NCBI RefSeq assembly: GCF_009707545.1
Contig: NZ_WLYK01000020.1
Coordinates: 1-47,928, forward strand
Source: Nakamurella alba
Lineage (GTDB): Bacteria; Actinomycetota; Actinomycetes; Mycobacteriales; Nakamurellaceae
Direction of reading: 5' to 3'
DNA: 47,928 bases
The position numbers were made by a program, and so were the translations under genes. A model generated the notes under the pieces. The model searched no databases. It was not told the origin of the DNA and saw only the letters and a program-made list of their open reading frames with translations. Below are positions 18,289 to 26,149 of this stretch, piece after piece. Each line of letters opens with the position of its first letter. Within the stretch, counting starts at the first letter, position 1.

Positions 18289-19110
18289 TCAGACCTGTTG
18301 CGGCACCGCGTGTTCCAACGCCCAGTCCAGGGCGAGATCGGCGATCTCCTCCCACCCGTCCTGGCTCACCAGCCGGTGGGTGCGGCCGGCGAACTCGCGG
18401 TACTCCACGACCGCCGAACTGCCGGAGGAGCGGTAGCGCTTGACGATCGCCTTGGCGATGGCCGGCGGCACCACGTGGTCGATCTCGCCGGCGATCACCA
18501 GCAGCGGGGCCCGATCGGCGCGACCGAAGTCGACCTTGCTCGGGCCGCGACCCAGCACCGCGGAGGACACGCCCTCGAAGAACACCCGGTTGTAGGAGTT
18601 GACGGCCTGGTCCTGCCAGATGGCGTCGGACGCGGCCCGGTCGAGGTCGTTGCCGAAGGTGAAGTGGAAGTGGCCCTTGGAGATCGGCTTCGCGCCGTTG
18701 CGGGCGAAGGGGTTGCTCAGGATCGGGAAGCCGGTGCGCACGGTGGACAGCGGCAGGGTGCGGATGCCGGCGGGCTGTCCGGGGGCGACACCGACGTACG
18801 CGACGCCGAGCCCGCGGTCGGCCAGGATCTGGGTGAGCACCCCGCCGAAGCTGTGGCCCATGATGATCGGCTTCTCCGGCAGCGCCCGGATGATCCGCTC
18901 GTAGTGGTCGGCGATCTGCTGCAGTCCGATGCCGCGCAGGGCCTCCGGGTGCTCGCGGATGTCGGCGACGTCGCGGTCGTCGATCCCGGGCCACCCCGGG
19001 ACGATCACCTCGTGGCCCAGCGCGCGGTACCGCTCCGCCCAGGTCTCCCAGCTCTTCGGGGTCATCCACAGGCCGTGGATCAGGACGATCGGGGTCTTGG
19101 TGCTGCTCAT
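18289..19110 (-). CDS. Alpha/beta hydrolase (serine esterase/lipase-like)
   Basis: A 273-aa hydrolase. LIHGLWMTPKSWE supplies the oxyanion loop, GHSFGG the nucleophile Ser, GEIDHVVPP the acid-bearing turn and GRTHRLV the catalytic His. This is the serine-nucleophile lineage, unlike the Asp enzymes at 14670 and 39762. The substrate is unknown. The ATG has GGAGAG about 6 nt upstream. It diverges from the TetR gene at 19248 with an inverted repeat between them, so the TetR protein probably represses it. Confidence 0.87.
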   Translation of the reverse strand: MSSTKTPIVLIHGLWMTPKSWETWAERYRALGHEVIVPGWPGIDDRDVADIREHPEALRGIGLQQIADHYERIIRALPEKPIIMGHSFGGVLTQILADRGLGVAYVGVAPGQPAGIRTLPLSTVRTGFPILSNPFARNGAKPISKGHFHFTFGNDLDRAASDAIWQDQAVNSYNRVFFEGVSSAVLGRGPSKVDFGRADRAPLLVIAGEIDHVVPPAIAKAIVKRYRSSGSSAVVEYREFAGRTHRLVSQDGWEEIADLALDWALEHAVPQQV

Positions 19111-19155
19111 GACGCTCTCCTCGGGTCGGCCACCTGCACCGGAACGGTGAAAGTG

Positions 19156-19167
19156 GAACGGTCGTTC
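19156..19167. promoter_or_regulatory. Candidate TetR operator between hydrolase and TetR genes
   Basis: GAACG-GT-CGTTC is a 12-bp inverted repeat 46 bp from the hydrolase ATG and 80 bp from the TetR ATG. Related half-sites follow: ACAGATCGTGG (from 19181) and ACAGATCGTTCT, which abuts the TetR -10 element TACAAT. The exact operator is inference. Confidence 0.5.
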
Positions 19168-19247
19168 TTGTTCTGCTGGAACAGATCGTGGACCCGTGCG
19201 ATTCCCGCGTCAAGCAAAAAGAGACAGATCGTTCTACAATCACTCGT

Positions 19248-20009
19248 ATGGCAGCGAAGGGCGGTGCGCGGACCACCAGGAAGACGCCCGACGGCGGATC
19301 GGCGGCCCGGGAGCGGTTGCTCCGGACGGCGGTCGACCTCTTCTACGCGGAGGGGATCCACGCGGTAGGTGTCGACCGGATCGTCGAGGCGGCCGGCATC
19401 ACGAGAGCGACCTTCTACCGGCACTTCCCGGGCAAGGAGGACCTGGTGCTGGCCTACCTGGACGCCGAGGACGTGGCGATCCGGGCGGCCTTCGCCGCCG
19501 CTGCCGGATCCGGTGCGACCCCGCGCGAGCTGCTCGGTCTGGTCATCCACGAGCTGGGCGAGGACGTGGCGCGCCGGCACACCCGCGGCTGCCCGTTCAT
19601 CAACGCCGCCGCGGAGTACCCGGATCCCGGCAGCGGGGTCCGGGAGCGGGTGCGGGAGCACCGGGAGTGGTTCCGGGCCACCCTCGAGCAGCTCGCCGCC
19701 GCCGCCGGGGTGCCGGACCCGGTGACCGCTGCCGGACAGCTGGTGCTGCTCCGGGACGCGGCGATGGTCGGCGGCTACCTGGACGGCTGGGAGCGGGTGC
19801 GGGACGCCTTCACCGCCGCGGCGATGACCGCCGCGGGTCTCGACGACGGCACCGGGCCGGTCACCGGACCCGTCGGCCGGACCGGGTCGGTCAGCGGGCC
19901 CGACGACGAACCCCCGTCCGCCGCCGCACCCGTCGGTGGTGCAGTGCCGGCCGCCACCCGCGCCGACGTCACCGCTGCGGCCGGGTCGACCGCTACCGTG
20001 CCCTCGTGA
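19248..20009 (+). CDS. TetR/AcrR-family transcriptional repressor
   Basis: A 253-aa regulator. After a basic tail the N-terminal helix-turn-helix reads [26 protein letters not shown], the classic TetR DNA-binding module seen here in parts. The C-terminal ligand domain contains [14 protein letters not shown], typical of the TetR_C group with that pocket motif, and the tail is Pro/Gly-rich. TACAAT ends 7 nt before the ATG, so the mRNA is probably leaderless. It likely controls the divergent hydrolase and itself. Its TGA overlaps the GTG of rnhA (GTGA). Confidence 0.92.
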   Translation: MAAKGGARTTRKTPDGGSAARERLLRTAVDLFYAEGIHAVGVDRIVEAAGITRATFYRHFPGKEDLVLAYLDAEDVAIRAAFAAAAGSGATPRELLGLVIHELGEDVARRHTRGCPFINAAAEYPDPGSGVRERVREHREWFRATLEQLAAAAGVPDPVTAAGQLVLLRDAAMVGGYLDGWERVRDAFTAAAMTAAGLDDGTGPVTGPVGRTGSVSGPDDEPPSAAAPVGGAVPAATRADVTAAAGSTATVPS

Positions 20010-20503
20010 CCGACGAGCCCAGCACCGCCCCCGCACCCGGCGCCGCGCCGACATCCGGCACCGTCGAGATCTGGACGGACGGGGCCTGCAAGGGCAACCC
20101 CGGCGTCGGCGGGTGGGGTGCACTGCTGCGCTCCGGGTCGCACGAGAAGGAGCTGTGGGGCGGCGAAGCGGTCACCACGAACAACCGGATGGAGCTGTTC
20201 GCGGTGATCCAGGCGCTGCGGGCGCTGAAGCGGCCCTCGGACGTGGTGCTGCACGTCGACTCCACCTACGTGATGAAGGGCATCTCCGACTGGATCGCCG
20301 GCTGGAAGCGCAACGGCTGGCGCACGGCGGCGAAGCAGCCGGTGAAGAACGACGACCTGTGGCGGCTGCTCGACGAGGAGGTCGCCCGGCACCGGGTGCG
20401 CTGGGTGTGGGTCAAGGGCCACGCCGGCGATCCCGGGAACGAGCGCGCCGACCAGCTCGCCAACCGCGGGGTGGACGACGTCCGGTCCGGAGCACGCTCC
20501 TGA
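20006..20503 (+). CDS. rnhA: Ribonuclease HI
   Basis: A 165-aa cytosolic nuclease that cleaves RNA in RNA-DNA hybrids, removing R-loops and primers. Catalytic carboxylates appear as Asp in [12 protein letters not shown], Glu in [10 protein letters not shown], Asp in [10 protein letters not shown], and the C-terminal Asp in GNERADQLA with the preceding His in KGHAGD. The tryptophan-rich basic handle ([16 protein letters not shown]) is present. The GTG at 20006 overlaps the TetR stop by four bases, yet TACCGT also ends 6 nt before it, so a leaderless promoter inside the TetR gene is possible. A hairpin follows 24 nt after the stop. Confidence 0.95.
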   Translation: MTDEPSTAPAPGAAPTSGTVEIWTDGACKGNPGVGGWGALLRSGSHEKELWGGEAVTTNNRMELFAVIQALRALKRPSDVVLHVDSTYVMKGISDWIAGWKRNGWRTAAKQPVKNDDLWRLLDEEVARHRVRWVWVKGHAGDPGNERADQLANRGVDDVRSGARS

Positions 20504-20526
20504 GCTGGTAGGCTGACCTGCGGTTC

Positions 20527-20553
20527 CGGCCCGTCCGATCCTTCGGCGGGCCG
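20527..20553 (+). terminator. Hairpin between rnhA and rpsF (terminator or attenuator)
   Basis: CGGCCCG (20527-20533) pairs with CGGGCCG (20547-20553), with an inner CCG/CGG pairing, followed by TTGCTGT. It may end the TetR-rnhA transcript, or, if the rpsF promoter is the TAGGCT at 20509, sit in the rpsF leader. Confidence 0.5.
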
Positions 20554-20573
20554 TTGCTGTGTCAAGGATCCAT

Positions 20574-20617
20574 CCTCCTGCCACGGAAAGCCCGTGGCCG
20601 AACGAGTCCACAGGAGG
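20574..20617 (+). promoter_or_regulatory. rpsF leader structure sequestering the Shine-Dalgarno; candidate S6:S18 autoregulatory RNA
   Basis: CCTCCTG (20574-20580) is the exact complement of the rpsF ribosome site region CAGGAGG (20611-20617). Inside it CCACGG (20581-20586) pairs with CCGTGG (20592-20597) around AAAGC. A 13-nt 3' bulge starting CCGAACG joins the two stems. A paired stem with a CCG-containing bulge just before rpsF is what is known for the S6:S18-binding leader motif. Assignment to that family is inference. Confidence 0.6.
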
Positions 20618-20622
20618 TGCAC

Positions 20623-20928
20623 GTGAGCGTTTCCACCGCTCCGCGTCACTACGAACTGCTGCTCATCCTCGACCCGAGCCTCGACGAGCGGACCGTGTCC
20701 CCGTCGATCGACACGTTCCTGAACGTGATCCGCCAGGGCAACGGCACCGTCGAGAACGTCGATGTCTGGGGCCGCCGCCGGCTGGCCTACGAGATCAACA
20801 AGAACGCCGAGGGCATCTACGCGGTGATCTCGGTCAACGCCCCCAGCGCGACCGTCAGCGAGCTGGACCGCCAGCTCAACCTGAACGAGTCCGTGCTGCG
20901 GACGAAGATCACCCGGTCCGGGAAGTAA
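20623..20928 (+). CDS. rpsF: 30S ribosomal protein bS6
   Basis: A 101-aa small-subunit protein that binds 16S rRNA with bS18 in the platform. [14 protein letters not shown] at the start, the central [18 protein letters not shown], and the C-terminal [12 protein letters not shown] are bS6 signatures. The GTG start is fixed by AGGAGG 5 nt upstream; an in-frame ATG at 20554 would make an atypical extension across the leader hairpin. First gene of rpsF-ssb-rpsR-rplI, with ssb 4 nt after its stop. The ribosome site can be masked by an upstream complement, suggesting translational feedback. Confidence 0.97.
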   Translation: MSVSTAPRHYELLLILDPSLDERTVSPSIDTFLNVIRQGNGTVENVDVWGRRRLAYEINKNAEGIYAVISVNAPSATVSELDRQLNLNESVLRTKITRSGK

Positions 20929-20932
20929 GACC

Positions 20933-21457
20933 ATGGCCGGTGACACCGTCATCACCGTGGTCGGGAACCTGACCGCCGATCCGGAGCTGCGTTTCACCGC
21001 TTCCGGTGCGGCGGTCGCCAACTTCACCGTCGCCTCCACTCCTCGCACCTTCGACCGGGCGAGCAACGAGTGGAAGGACGGGGAGGCTCTCTTCCTGCGC
21101 TGCAACATCTGGCGCCAGGCTGCCGAGAACGTCGCCGAGTCGCTCACCCGCGGCTCGCGGGTGATCGTCAGCGGCCGGCTCAAGCAGCGGTCCTTCGAGA
21201 CCAAGGAAGGCGAGAAGCGCACGGTCATCGAGCTGGAGGTCGACGAGATCGGCCCCTCGCTCCGCTACGCGACCGCCAAGGTCAACCGCGCCGCGCGCGG
21301 TGAAGGCGGCGGAGGGGGCGGGGGCTACGGCTCCGGCTCCGGTGGCGGCGGCGGGTACTCCGGCGGCGGTGGCCGGTCCTCCGGTCCGGCGGACGACCCC
21401 TGGGGGTCGGCGCCGGCGGCCGGTGGCGGCGGCTACTCGGACGAGCCCCCCTTCTGA
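20933..21457 (+). CDS. ssb: Single-stranded DNA-binding protein
   Basis: A 174-aa SSB. The OB-fold (1-115) begins [18 protein letters not shown] and includes [18 protein letters not shown] and [11 protein letters not shown] Gly-rich linker (about 118-160) leads to the acidic tip DEPPF, the docking site for replication and repair partners. It forms tetramers that coat single-stranded DNA at forks. It is the second gene of the rpsF operon with a 4-nt gap, the conserved arrangement linking ribosomal and replication genes. A 9-bp hairpin follows 9 nt after its stop. Confidence 0.97.
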   Translation: MAGDTVITVVGNLTADPELRFTASGAAVANFTVASTPRTFDRASNEWKDGEALFLRCNIWRQAAENVAESLTRGSRVIVSGRLKQRSFETKEGEKRTVIELEVDEIGPSLRYATAKVNRAARGEGGGGGGGYGSGSGGGGGYSGGGGRSSGPADDPWGSAPAAGGGGYSDEPPF

Positions 21458-21466
21458 TCCGCGGTG

Positions 21467-21491
21467 CGCACCGGGTCCCCTCCCCGGTGCG
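21467..21491 (+). terminator. Intra-operon hairpin between ssb and rpsR
   Basis: CGCACCGGG (21467-21475) pairs perfectly with CCCGGTGCG (21483-21491) around a 7-nt pyrimidine loop. It could be a partial terminator or a processing site setting the ratio of ssb to rpsR-rplI. The following 58 bp are notably AT-richer and could include a second promoter. Confidence 0.55.
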
Positions 21492-21549
21492 GCACAGGGC
21501 GTGAGCCCATTCCCCTTACTTCTGAACGTTTCTCATACCGGAGACATCA

Positions 21550-21786
21550 ATGCCCAAGCCCCCCGTCCGCAAGGTCAAGAAGAAGGTCTGCGCCTTCTGC
21601 AAGGAGAACGCGCAGCCGATCGACTACAAGGACACCAACCTGCTGCGCAAGTTCATCTCGGACCGCGGCAAGATCCGTGCCCGCCGGGTGACCGGCAACT
21701 GCACCCAGCACCAGCGGGACATCGCCGTGGCCGTGAAGAACGCCCGCGAGGTCGCCCTGCTGCCGTACACCTCGACCGCCCGCTGA
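21550..21786 (+). CDS. rpsR: 30S ribosomal protein bS18 (zinc-binding C+ form)
   Basis: A 78-aa protein that pairs with bS6 on the 30S platform. Core [19 protein letters not shown] and [10 protein letters not shown] are diagnostic. It keeps CAFC near the N-terminus and GNCTQHQ later, the cysteine-bearing C+ pattern thought to bind zinc; actinobacteria often hold a second zinc-free copy for zinc starvation, not present here. GGAG lies 8 nt before the ATG. The C-terminus of relatives matches closely. Confidence 0.96.
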   Translation: MPKPPVRKVKKKVCAFCKENAQPIDYKDTNLLRKFISDRGKIRARRVTGNCTQHQRDIAVAVKNAREVALLPYTSTAR

Positions 21787-21814
21787 TCGCGGCAGAGCGA
21801 AAGGGACGACTGAC

Positions 21815-22273
21815 ATGAAGCTCATCCTGACCGCCGACGTGCCCGGCCTGGGCGCTCCCGGCGACGTGGTGGAGGTCCGTGACGGCTACGGCCGCAACTT
21901 CCTCCTCCCGCAGCAGAAGGCCATCCTCGCCACCAAGGGTGCGGAGAAGCAGATCGCCGGCATCAAGCGGGCGCAGCTGGCCCGCGAGATCCGCGGTGTG
22001 GAGCACGCGAACGAGGTGAAGCAGGCCCTGGAGTCGTTGGGGGCCAAGCTGACCATCACCGCGCGCACCACCACCGACGGCAGCAAGCTGTTCGGCTCGA
22101 TCGGTGCCGCGGACGTCGCGGCCGCGATCAAGTCCGTCGGCGGCCCGGCGCTGGACAAGCGCTCCATCGACACCAACGGCCACATCAAGTCCGTCGGTGC
22201 GCACGCGGTGAAGGTGACCCTGCACCCGGGTGTCGTCGCCGCGCTGACCGTCACGGTCGTCGGCGGGGAGTGA
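21815..22273 (+). CDS. rplI: 50S ribosomal protein bL9
   Basis: A 152-aa large-subunit protein. The N-terminal domain has LTADVPGLGAPGDVVEVRDGYG and NFLLPQQKA, then a long connecting helix (about 45-80), then the C-terminal domain with KLFGSIGAADVA and IKSVGAHAV. It starts 28 nt after rpsR with GAAAGGGA upstream. Last gene of the operon here: a strong terminator follows. In mycobacteria dnaB is close downstream, but here about 9 kb of other genes intervene. Confidence 0.97.
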   Translation: MKLILTADVPGLGAPGDVVEVRDGYGRNFLLPQQKAILATKGAEKQIAGIKRAQLAREIRGVEHANEVKQALESLGAKLTITARTTTDGSKLFGSIGAADVAAAIKSVGGPALDKRSIDTNGHIKSVGAHAVKVTLHPGVVAALTVTVVGGE

Positions 22274-22301
22274 CCCCCGCCCGGACCTGATCCGGACATC
22301 A

Positions 22302-22337
22302 CCGCAGCCCCTGTCCCACACGGGACGGGGGCTGCGG
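22302..22337 (+). terminator. Strong terminator of the rpsF-ssb-rpsR-rplI operon
   Basis: CCGCAGCCCC (22302-22311) pairs with GGGGCTGCGG (22328-22337); a T-G wobble and GTCCC/GGGAC extend the stem to 16 bp around an ACAC tetraloop. It lies 28 nt after the rplI stop and is followed by TGTTCT. Confidence 0.85.
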
Positions 22338-22502
22338 TGTTCTCCGGTTGCTGACGGCTCCGGTCCTTCGACGGTGCCCGATGGTCGCGGGGTCGCGGAG
22401 CCGCGGTCGTTGTCGTGCTGCGGTGGTTCGTGCCGTGGTGGTCGCCCGCGCGGTGGCGCGGGCGATGCAACCCCGCGGCGCCGTTCCCTCGTCCTGTCGG
22501 TC

Positions 22503-23414
22503 ATGCGCACCCGCTTCGTCGCCCTTGTGCTCCTGGCGTTCGCCGCTGCGGCCGCCTGCGCCGCACCGCCCACCGCGGGGACCCCCGCCCCGGTGACCTC
22601 CGTGTCGGGCAGTGCCGGAGTCAGCGGCGGCGTGGGCACCGCCGTGCGACCCGACCCGCTGACCGGCCCGGCCGAGGGTGCCGCACCGATCTTCTGGCTG
22701 CGCACCGTGCCCGGCTACTACTGCAGTGTCCGCGGCACCCTGGTGCCGTCATTGGTGCTGTACTCCGACGGCACGGTGCTCTCGACCGACGGCATCGGCG
22801 CCCACTGCGATCCGCTGCCGACGGTCCGGATCGGTTGGCTGGACCCGGATGTCGCGGAGGCGCGGCTGGCGGAGTACTTCGCCTCCCCGGAGGCCGCCGT
22901 CGACATGACCGACCTGCAGGTCACCGACCTGCCGTTCGCCACCCTGGTGCACCGGCCGGTGGGCGGACCCGAGCGGACCGTCGGCCTCTACGGCCCCGGG
23001 GCCGAGGAGTACGTCGACGATCTCGACATCAGCACCCGGGAACGCGAAGCGCGGCAGGCGTTCTCGGATGTCGTCGAGGGCATCCGGACCGATGCCGCGT
23101 TGGCCGGTAACTGGCAGCCGGAGCAACTCTCGGTCACCCGGCTGGCCGCCGACGAGGGCGACCCGGCAGCATCTGCCCTCTCCTGGCCGCTGAGCTCCGC
23201 GGAGTGGCGGGACTTCCTGCTCGACGATCCGGCGGCCGGTGGTTCCGCGGCCGACGATCGGTGCCGGGCGGCCCTCGGCGCCGAGGCGACCGAACTGCTC
23301 GCCGCCCACACCGGCGACACCGCGGGCCGCTGGCGGACCGGTGCCACCGAGGTGCCGGTGGCGCTGGGACTGGTGCTGCCGGGCGCCGCTCCCTGTTCGG
23401 ACGACGCCTGGTGA
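22503..23414 (+). CDS. Putative secreted lipoprotein, unknown function
   Basis: A 303-aa protein. MRTRFVALVLLAFAAAAAC is a lipoprotein-type signal peptide with Cys19 as the likely lipidated residue (AAAC, an acceptable lipobox), followed by a Pro/Thr/Gly spacer. The mature part begins FWLRTVPGYYCSVRGTLVPS and includes VLYSDGTVLSTDG, resembling beta-strand-rich exported proteins. Four further cysteines could form disulfides. I do not recognise a family. No good ribosome site precedes the ATG. It is isolated between the rplI terminator and the EAL gene. Confidence 0.75.
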   Translation: MRTRFVALVLLAFAAAAACAAPPTAGTPAPVTSVSGSAGVSGGVGTAVRPDPLTGPAEGAAPIFWLRTVPGYYCSVRGTLVPSLVLYSDGTVLSTDGIGAHCDPLPTVRIGWLDPDVAEARLAEYFASPEAAVDMTDLQVTDLPFATLVHRPVGGPERTVGLYGPGAEEYVDDLDISTREREARQAFSDVVEGIRTDAALAGNWQPEQLSVTRLAADEGDPAASALSWPLSSAEWRDFLLDDPAAGGSAADDRCRAALGAEATELLAAHTGDTAGRWRTGATEVPVALGLVLPGAAPCSDDAW

Positions 23415-23503
23415 CCGACCTGCCGGAGGTCTTTCACTCCAAGGGCTGACGTGACGCCACGACTCCCTGGCGCCGGGTACTCGGCGTGATCATTGGCCGG
23501 ATG

Positions 23504-23522
23504 GTGTGACCTCCTGTCACAC
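23504..23522. promoter_or_regulatory. Inverted repeat GTGTGAC-N5-GTCACAC upstream of the EAL gene
   Basis: Perfect 7-bp arms (23504-23510 and 23516-23522) around CTCCT. It is 162 bp before the chosen EAL start and 90 bp past the lipoprotein stop. It resembles a Crp-type site (TGTGA/TCACA) but the gap is 7 rather than the usual 6. A looser GTGTG/CACAC pair follows near 23537-23561. Confidence 0.55.
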
Positions 23523-23683
23523 ACCTGGTCCGAAAGTGTGTAGCGCACTGCTGATCACACCTTCGCTACGACCCCGGCGTGCGGGAAAAGAGGGATCAAC
23601 CCACTCGATGTTCGCCCGCCGCGGATTGACCGGTGACGCTGCGCATGCGACTGTGCAGTCTCCGTCACCGCCCGGTGGACGGA

Positions 23684-26026
23684 ATGACCGACCAGTCGAG
23701 CGGATCCGCCATGGACAGGAGCGGGACCGTTCCGGTGCCACGCCCGGTCGCGCTGGTACCGGCCGCGGCCCTGGGGGTGGGGTGTCTCGCCGTCCCCGCA
23801 CTGGCCGCACTGGGTGCGGCCGGGGTGCTGCCGACCGGTCCGGTGGTCGCGATCGGGCTGCTGCCCCTGCTGATCAGCTGGGGTGTGGCGATCGTCCGTT
23901 GGCAGGCGTGGGACCGGCGCAGTGTGTGGACCGGGCTGCTCGGGCTGATCGGCGTGGCCCTCCCGCTGGCCGTCGGGATGACCGGCCGGCCGGCATCCGT
24001 CGTCGCGGCGCTCGGCCACCTGTTGATCCTGCTCTGCCTGCTCGAGGTCACCGTGCGGGGGCTGCAGCGGCATCCGGAGCAGGCCCGCGGTGCCCGGCTC
24101 TGGATCGAGTACGGCATCGTCGCCCTCGCGGCCGCGGCCTGTCTGGTCGGGATCGTCCCGGGGATCCTCGCCGACGACCCCGGCGGCCGGTGGTTCGACG
24201 TACTCGCAGCCGTGCTGGCCGCGGGCGCGACCGCGATGGCGGTGCTGCTGCTGGCGTGCTGGACCTGGTCCCCCGGATGGGCGCTGTGGGCGCTGGGCAT
24301 GTTGACCGTGGCCGCATCCCGGGTGGTGTCGGGCGCGGAGTCGGTCCACGCCATCGGGGTGCTGGCCGGTGGCCTGCTGGTGGCCGCATCCTCGGTGCAC
24401 CCCGATCTCGGGCGCGCGCTGGCCGGGCTCGCCAGGTGGCGGCCGGACCGGGCGTGGCAGCGCAGCCTCTGGCTGTGTTCCGCCTTGGCCGTCGGCACCG
24501 TCGGGATCGCCCTCCACCACGGTGCGTCCGGCTGGTCCGAGGTGGCCGGTCCGGTGCTGGCCGCGGTGGCGGTGCTGCTGCTCGGCGTGCGGGCGCGGTT
24601 GCTGGTGGCCGGGATGAGTGCCCCTCGGGGCGATCTCGTCCGGGCCCCGTTGGACTCCGTCGGCGCGGCGGCGTGGTTGTCGTCCATCCAGCCGATGGAC
24701 GAGGGCACCGTCGAGGTGGGCGCGGTGGCGGTGGTGACGATGCTCGACGTCCGGGCGCCCGAGGAACCGGAGGCCGAGCTCGACCGGCAGGTGCTGGACC
24801 GGCTGTCGGGTGCGATCACCCTGGAGTCCGGAGGCGCCGGTGGCCCGGACCGCTGGGCGCTGGCCCGGCACGGTGAGGTGCTCCACCTGATCCTGGCCCG
24901 CCGCGGCCACCGCTCCGATGCCGGCGCCGGCGACCACCCTGACAGCGCCGACAGCGCTGATACTGCAGCACGACTGGCGCGGCTGGCCGGCACCGTCGAC
25001 GGCCTGCTGGCCGCCCCGTTCCGGATCGACGGGGTGCCGGTCCGGGTCGACCACGCGGTCGGCTGGGCGCACCGGACCGCGACGGCCACCCGACGACCGA
25101 ACGGCGTGGTGGGCGACGCGACCTGGGCCGCCCGGACGGCTGCGCCCGGCCGTCCCGCGGTGTTCGATCCCGTGCACCGCACCGCCATCCGGCGGCGTGC
25201 CGAGATCGGCGCACTGCTGGACCGGTCGCTGACCGCGCTGAGCACCGGCACCCCGGCGCACGTGGCCGAGTCCGGCTTCTCGATCGTCTTCGAACCCGTG
25301 GTGTCACTGCGCGACGGCGAGACCGTCGCGGCCGAGACGCTCGCCCGGTGGCGGGCACCGGGTATCGGTCCGGTGTCGCCGGGGGAGTTCATCCCGATCG
25401 CCGAGCAGAACCGGAACATCACCGCCCTCGGCGACTGGGTGCTGGGCGAGGCGTGCCTGCGGGCGGCCCGCTCGTCGGCGGTCCGGGCCGTGGCGGTGAA
25501 CCTGTCCGGTGACGAGCTGGTCCGGCCGGATCTCTACGGCCGGGTCATGCGGGCGCTGCACAACGCCGGCCTGGACCCGAGACGGCTGATCCTCGAGGTC
25601 ACCGAGACGGTCGTCGACGCAGCGGTGGACGCCGGTGCCGGAGCACTGAAGAGCCTTGCCGCCAAGGGGGTCTCGCTGTACCTCGACGACTTCGGGGCGG
25701 CGTCGTCGGGGCTGGCCCGGCTGGTCGCCCTGCCGTGGTCGGTGATCAAACTGGACCGCTGGTTCCTGTCCGGGCTGACCCGGGACTCGCAGCGGGCGGC
25801 GCTGGTCGGCTCGATCGCTCAGCTGGCCCGGCGGCTCGGTGTCGACACCCTGGCGGAAGGCGTCGAGGACGTCCGGACCCTCGAGCTGGTCCGGGATCTC
25901 GGCTGTGACCTGGTGCAGGGCTGGGTGTTCGGGCAGGCGCGGGCCACCCTCGCGCAGGCCTGGCAGCAGCACGTCCCGCGCGACTTCCAGCTGGCCGCCA
26001 GGGTGCCGGCCCCCGGCAAGGCCTGA
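23684..26026 (+). CDS. Membrane-bound cyclic-di-GMP phosphodiesterase (EAL) with degenerate GGDEF-like region
   Basis: About 780 aa. The N-terminal half (about 15-325) holds roughly nine to ten hydrophobic helices. A middle region (about 330-510) looks like a decayed GGDEF domain lacking the GGDEF loop. The EAL domain (about 535-770) has the motif as AETLARW, Asn in NLSGDEL, Glu in LEVTETV, DDFGAASSGL, Lys in IKLDR, AEGVED and VQGWVFG. The metal and catalytic residues therefore appear present, so hydrolysis of c-di-GMP is likely. The ATG at 23684 follows GGACGGA; a GTG at 23633 is possible. The inverted repeat near 23510 may control it. Confidence 0.88.
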   Translation: MTDQSSGSAMDRSGTVPVPRPVALVPAAALGVGCLAVPALAALGAAGVLPTGPVVAIGLLPLLISWGVAIVRWQAWDRRSVWTGLLGLIGVALPLAVGMTGRPASVVAALGHLLILLCLLEVTVRGLQRHPEQARGARLWIEYGIVALAAAACLVGIVPGILADDPGGRWFDVLAAVLAAGATAMAVLLLACWTWSPGWALWALGMLTVAASRVVSGAESVHAIGVLAGGLLVAASSVHPDLGRALAGLARWRPDRAWQRSLWLCSALAVGTVGIALHHGASGWSEVAGPVLAAVAVLLLGVRARLLVAGMSAPRGDLVRAPLDSVGAAAWLSSIQPMDEGTVEVGAVAVVTMLDVRAPEEPEAELDRQVLDRLSGAITLESGGAGGPDRWALARHGEVLHLILARRGHRSDAGAGDHPDSADSADTAARLARLAGTVDGLLAAPFRIDGVPVRVDHAVGWAHRTATATRRPNGVVGDATWAARTAAPGRPAVFDPVHRTAIRRRAEIGALLDRSLTALSTGTPAHVAESGFSIVFEPVVSLRDGETVAAETLARWRAPGIGPVSPGEFIPIAEQNRNITALGDWVLGEACLRAARSSAVRAVAVNLSGDELVRPDLYGRVMRALHNAGLDPRRLILEVTETVVDAAVDAGAGALKSLAAKGVSLYLDDFGAASSGLARLVALPWSVIKLDRWFLSGLTRDSQRAALVGSIAQLARRLGVDTLAEGVEDVRTLELVRDLGCDLVQGWVFGQARATLAQAWQQHVPRDFQLAARVPAPGKA

Positions 26027-26149
26027 CAGGTCCTCGTCCGCACCGACATTCCGCAGCTCCGGGACGCCCCGGCCCCCGGTCCCTGCCGGTCCCTCCCGTC
26101 CTGACCGGCCGGACAGGGCCGCTCCCGGGTCCGGGCTCCCGCTCCGGCC

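Noticed and set aside
23504..23522. Calling the GTGTGAC repeat a Crp site outright
   Set aside because: The spacing is one base too wide for the TGTGA-N6-TCACA consensus, so it is reported as an unassigned inverted repeat.
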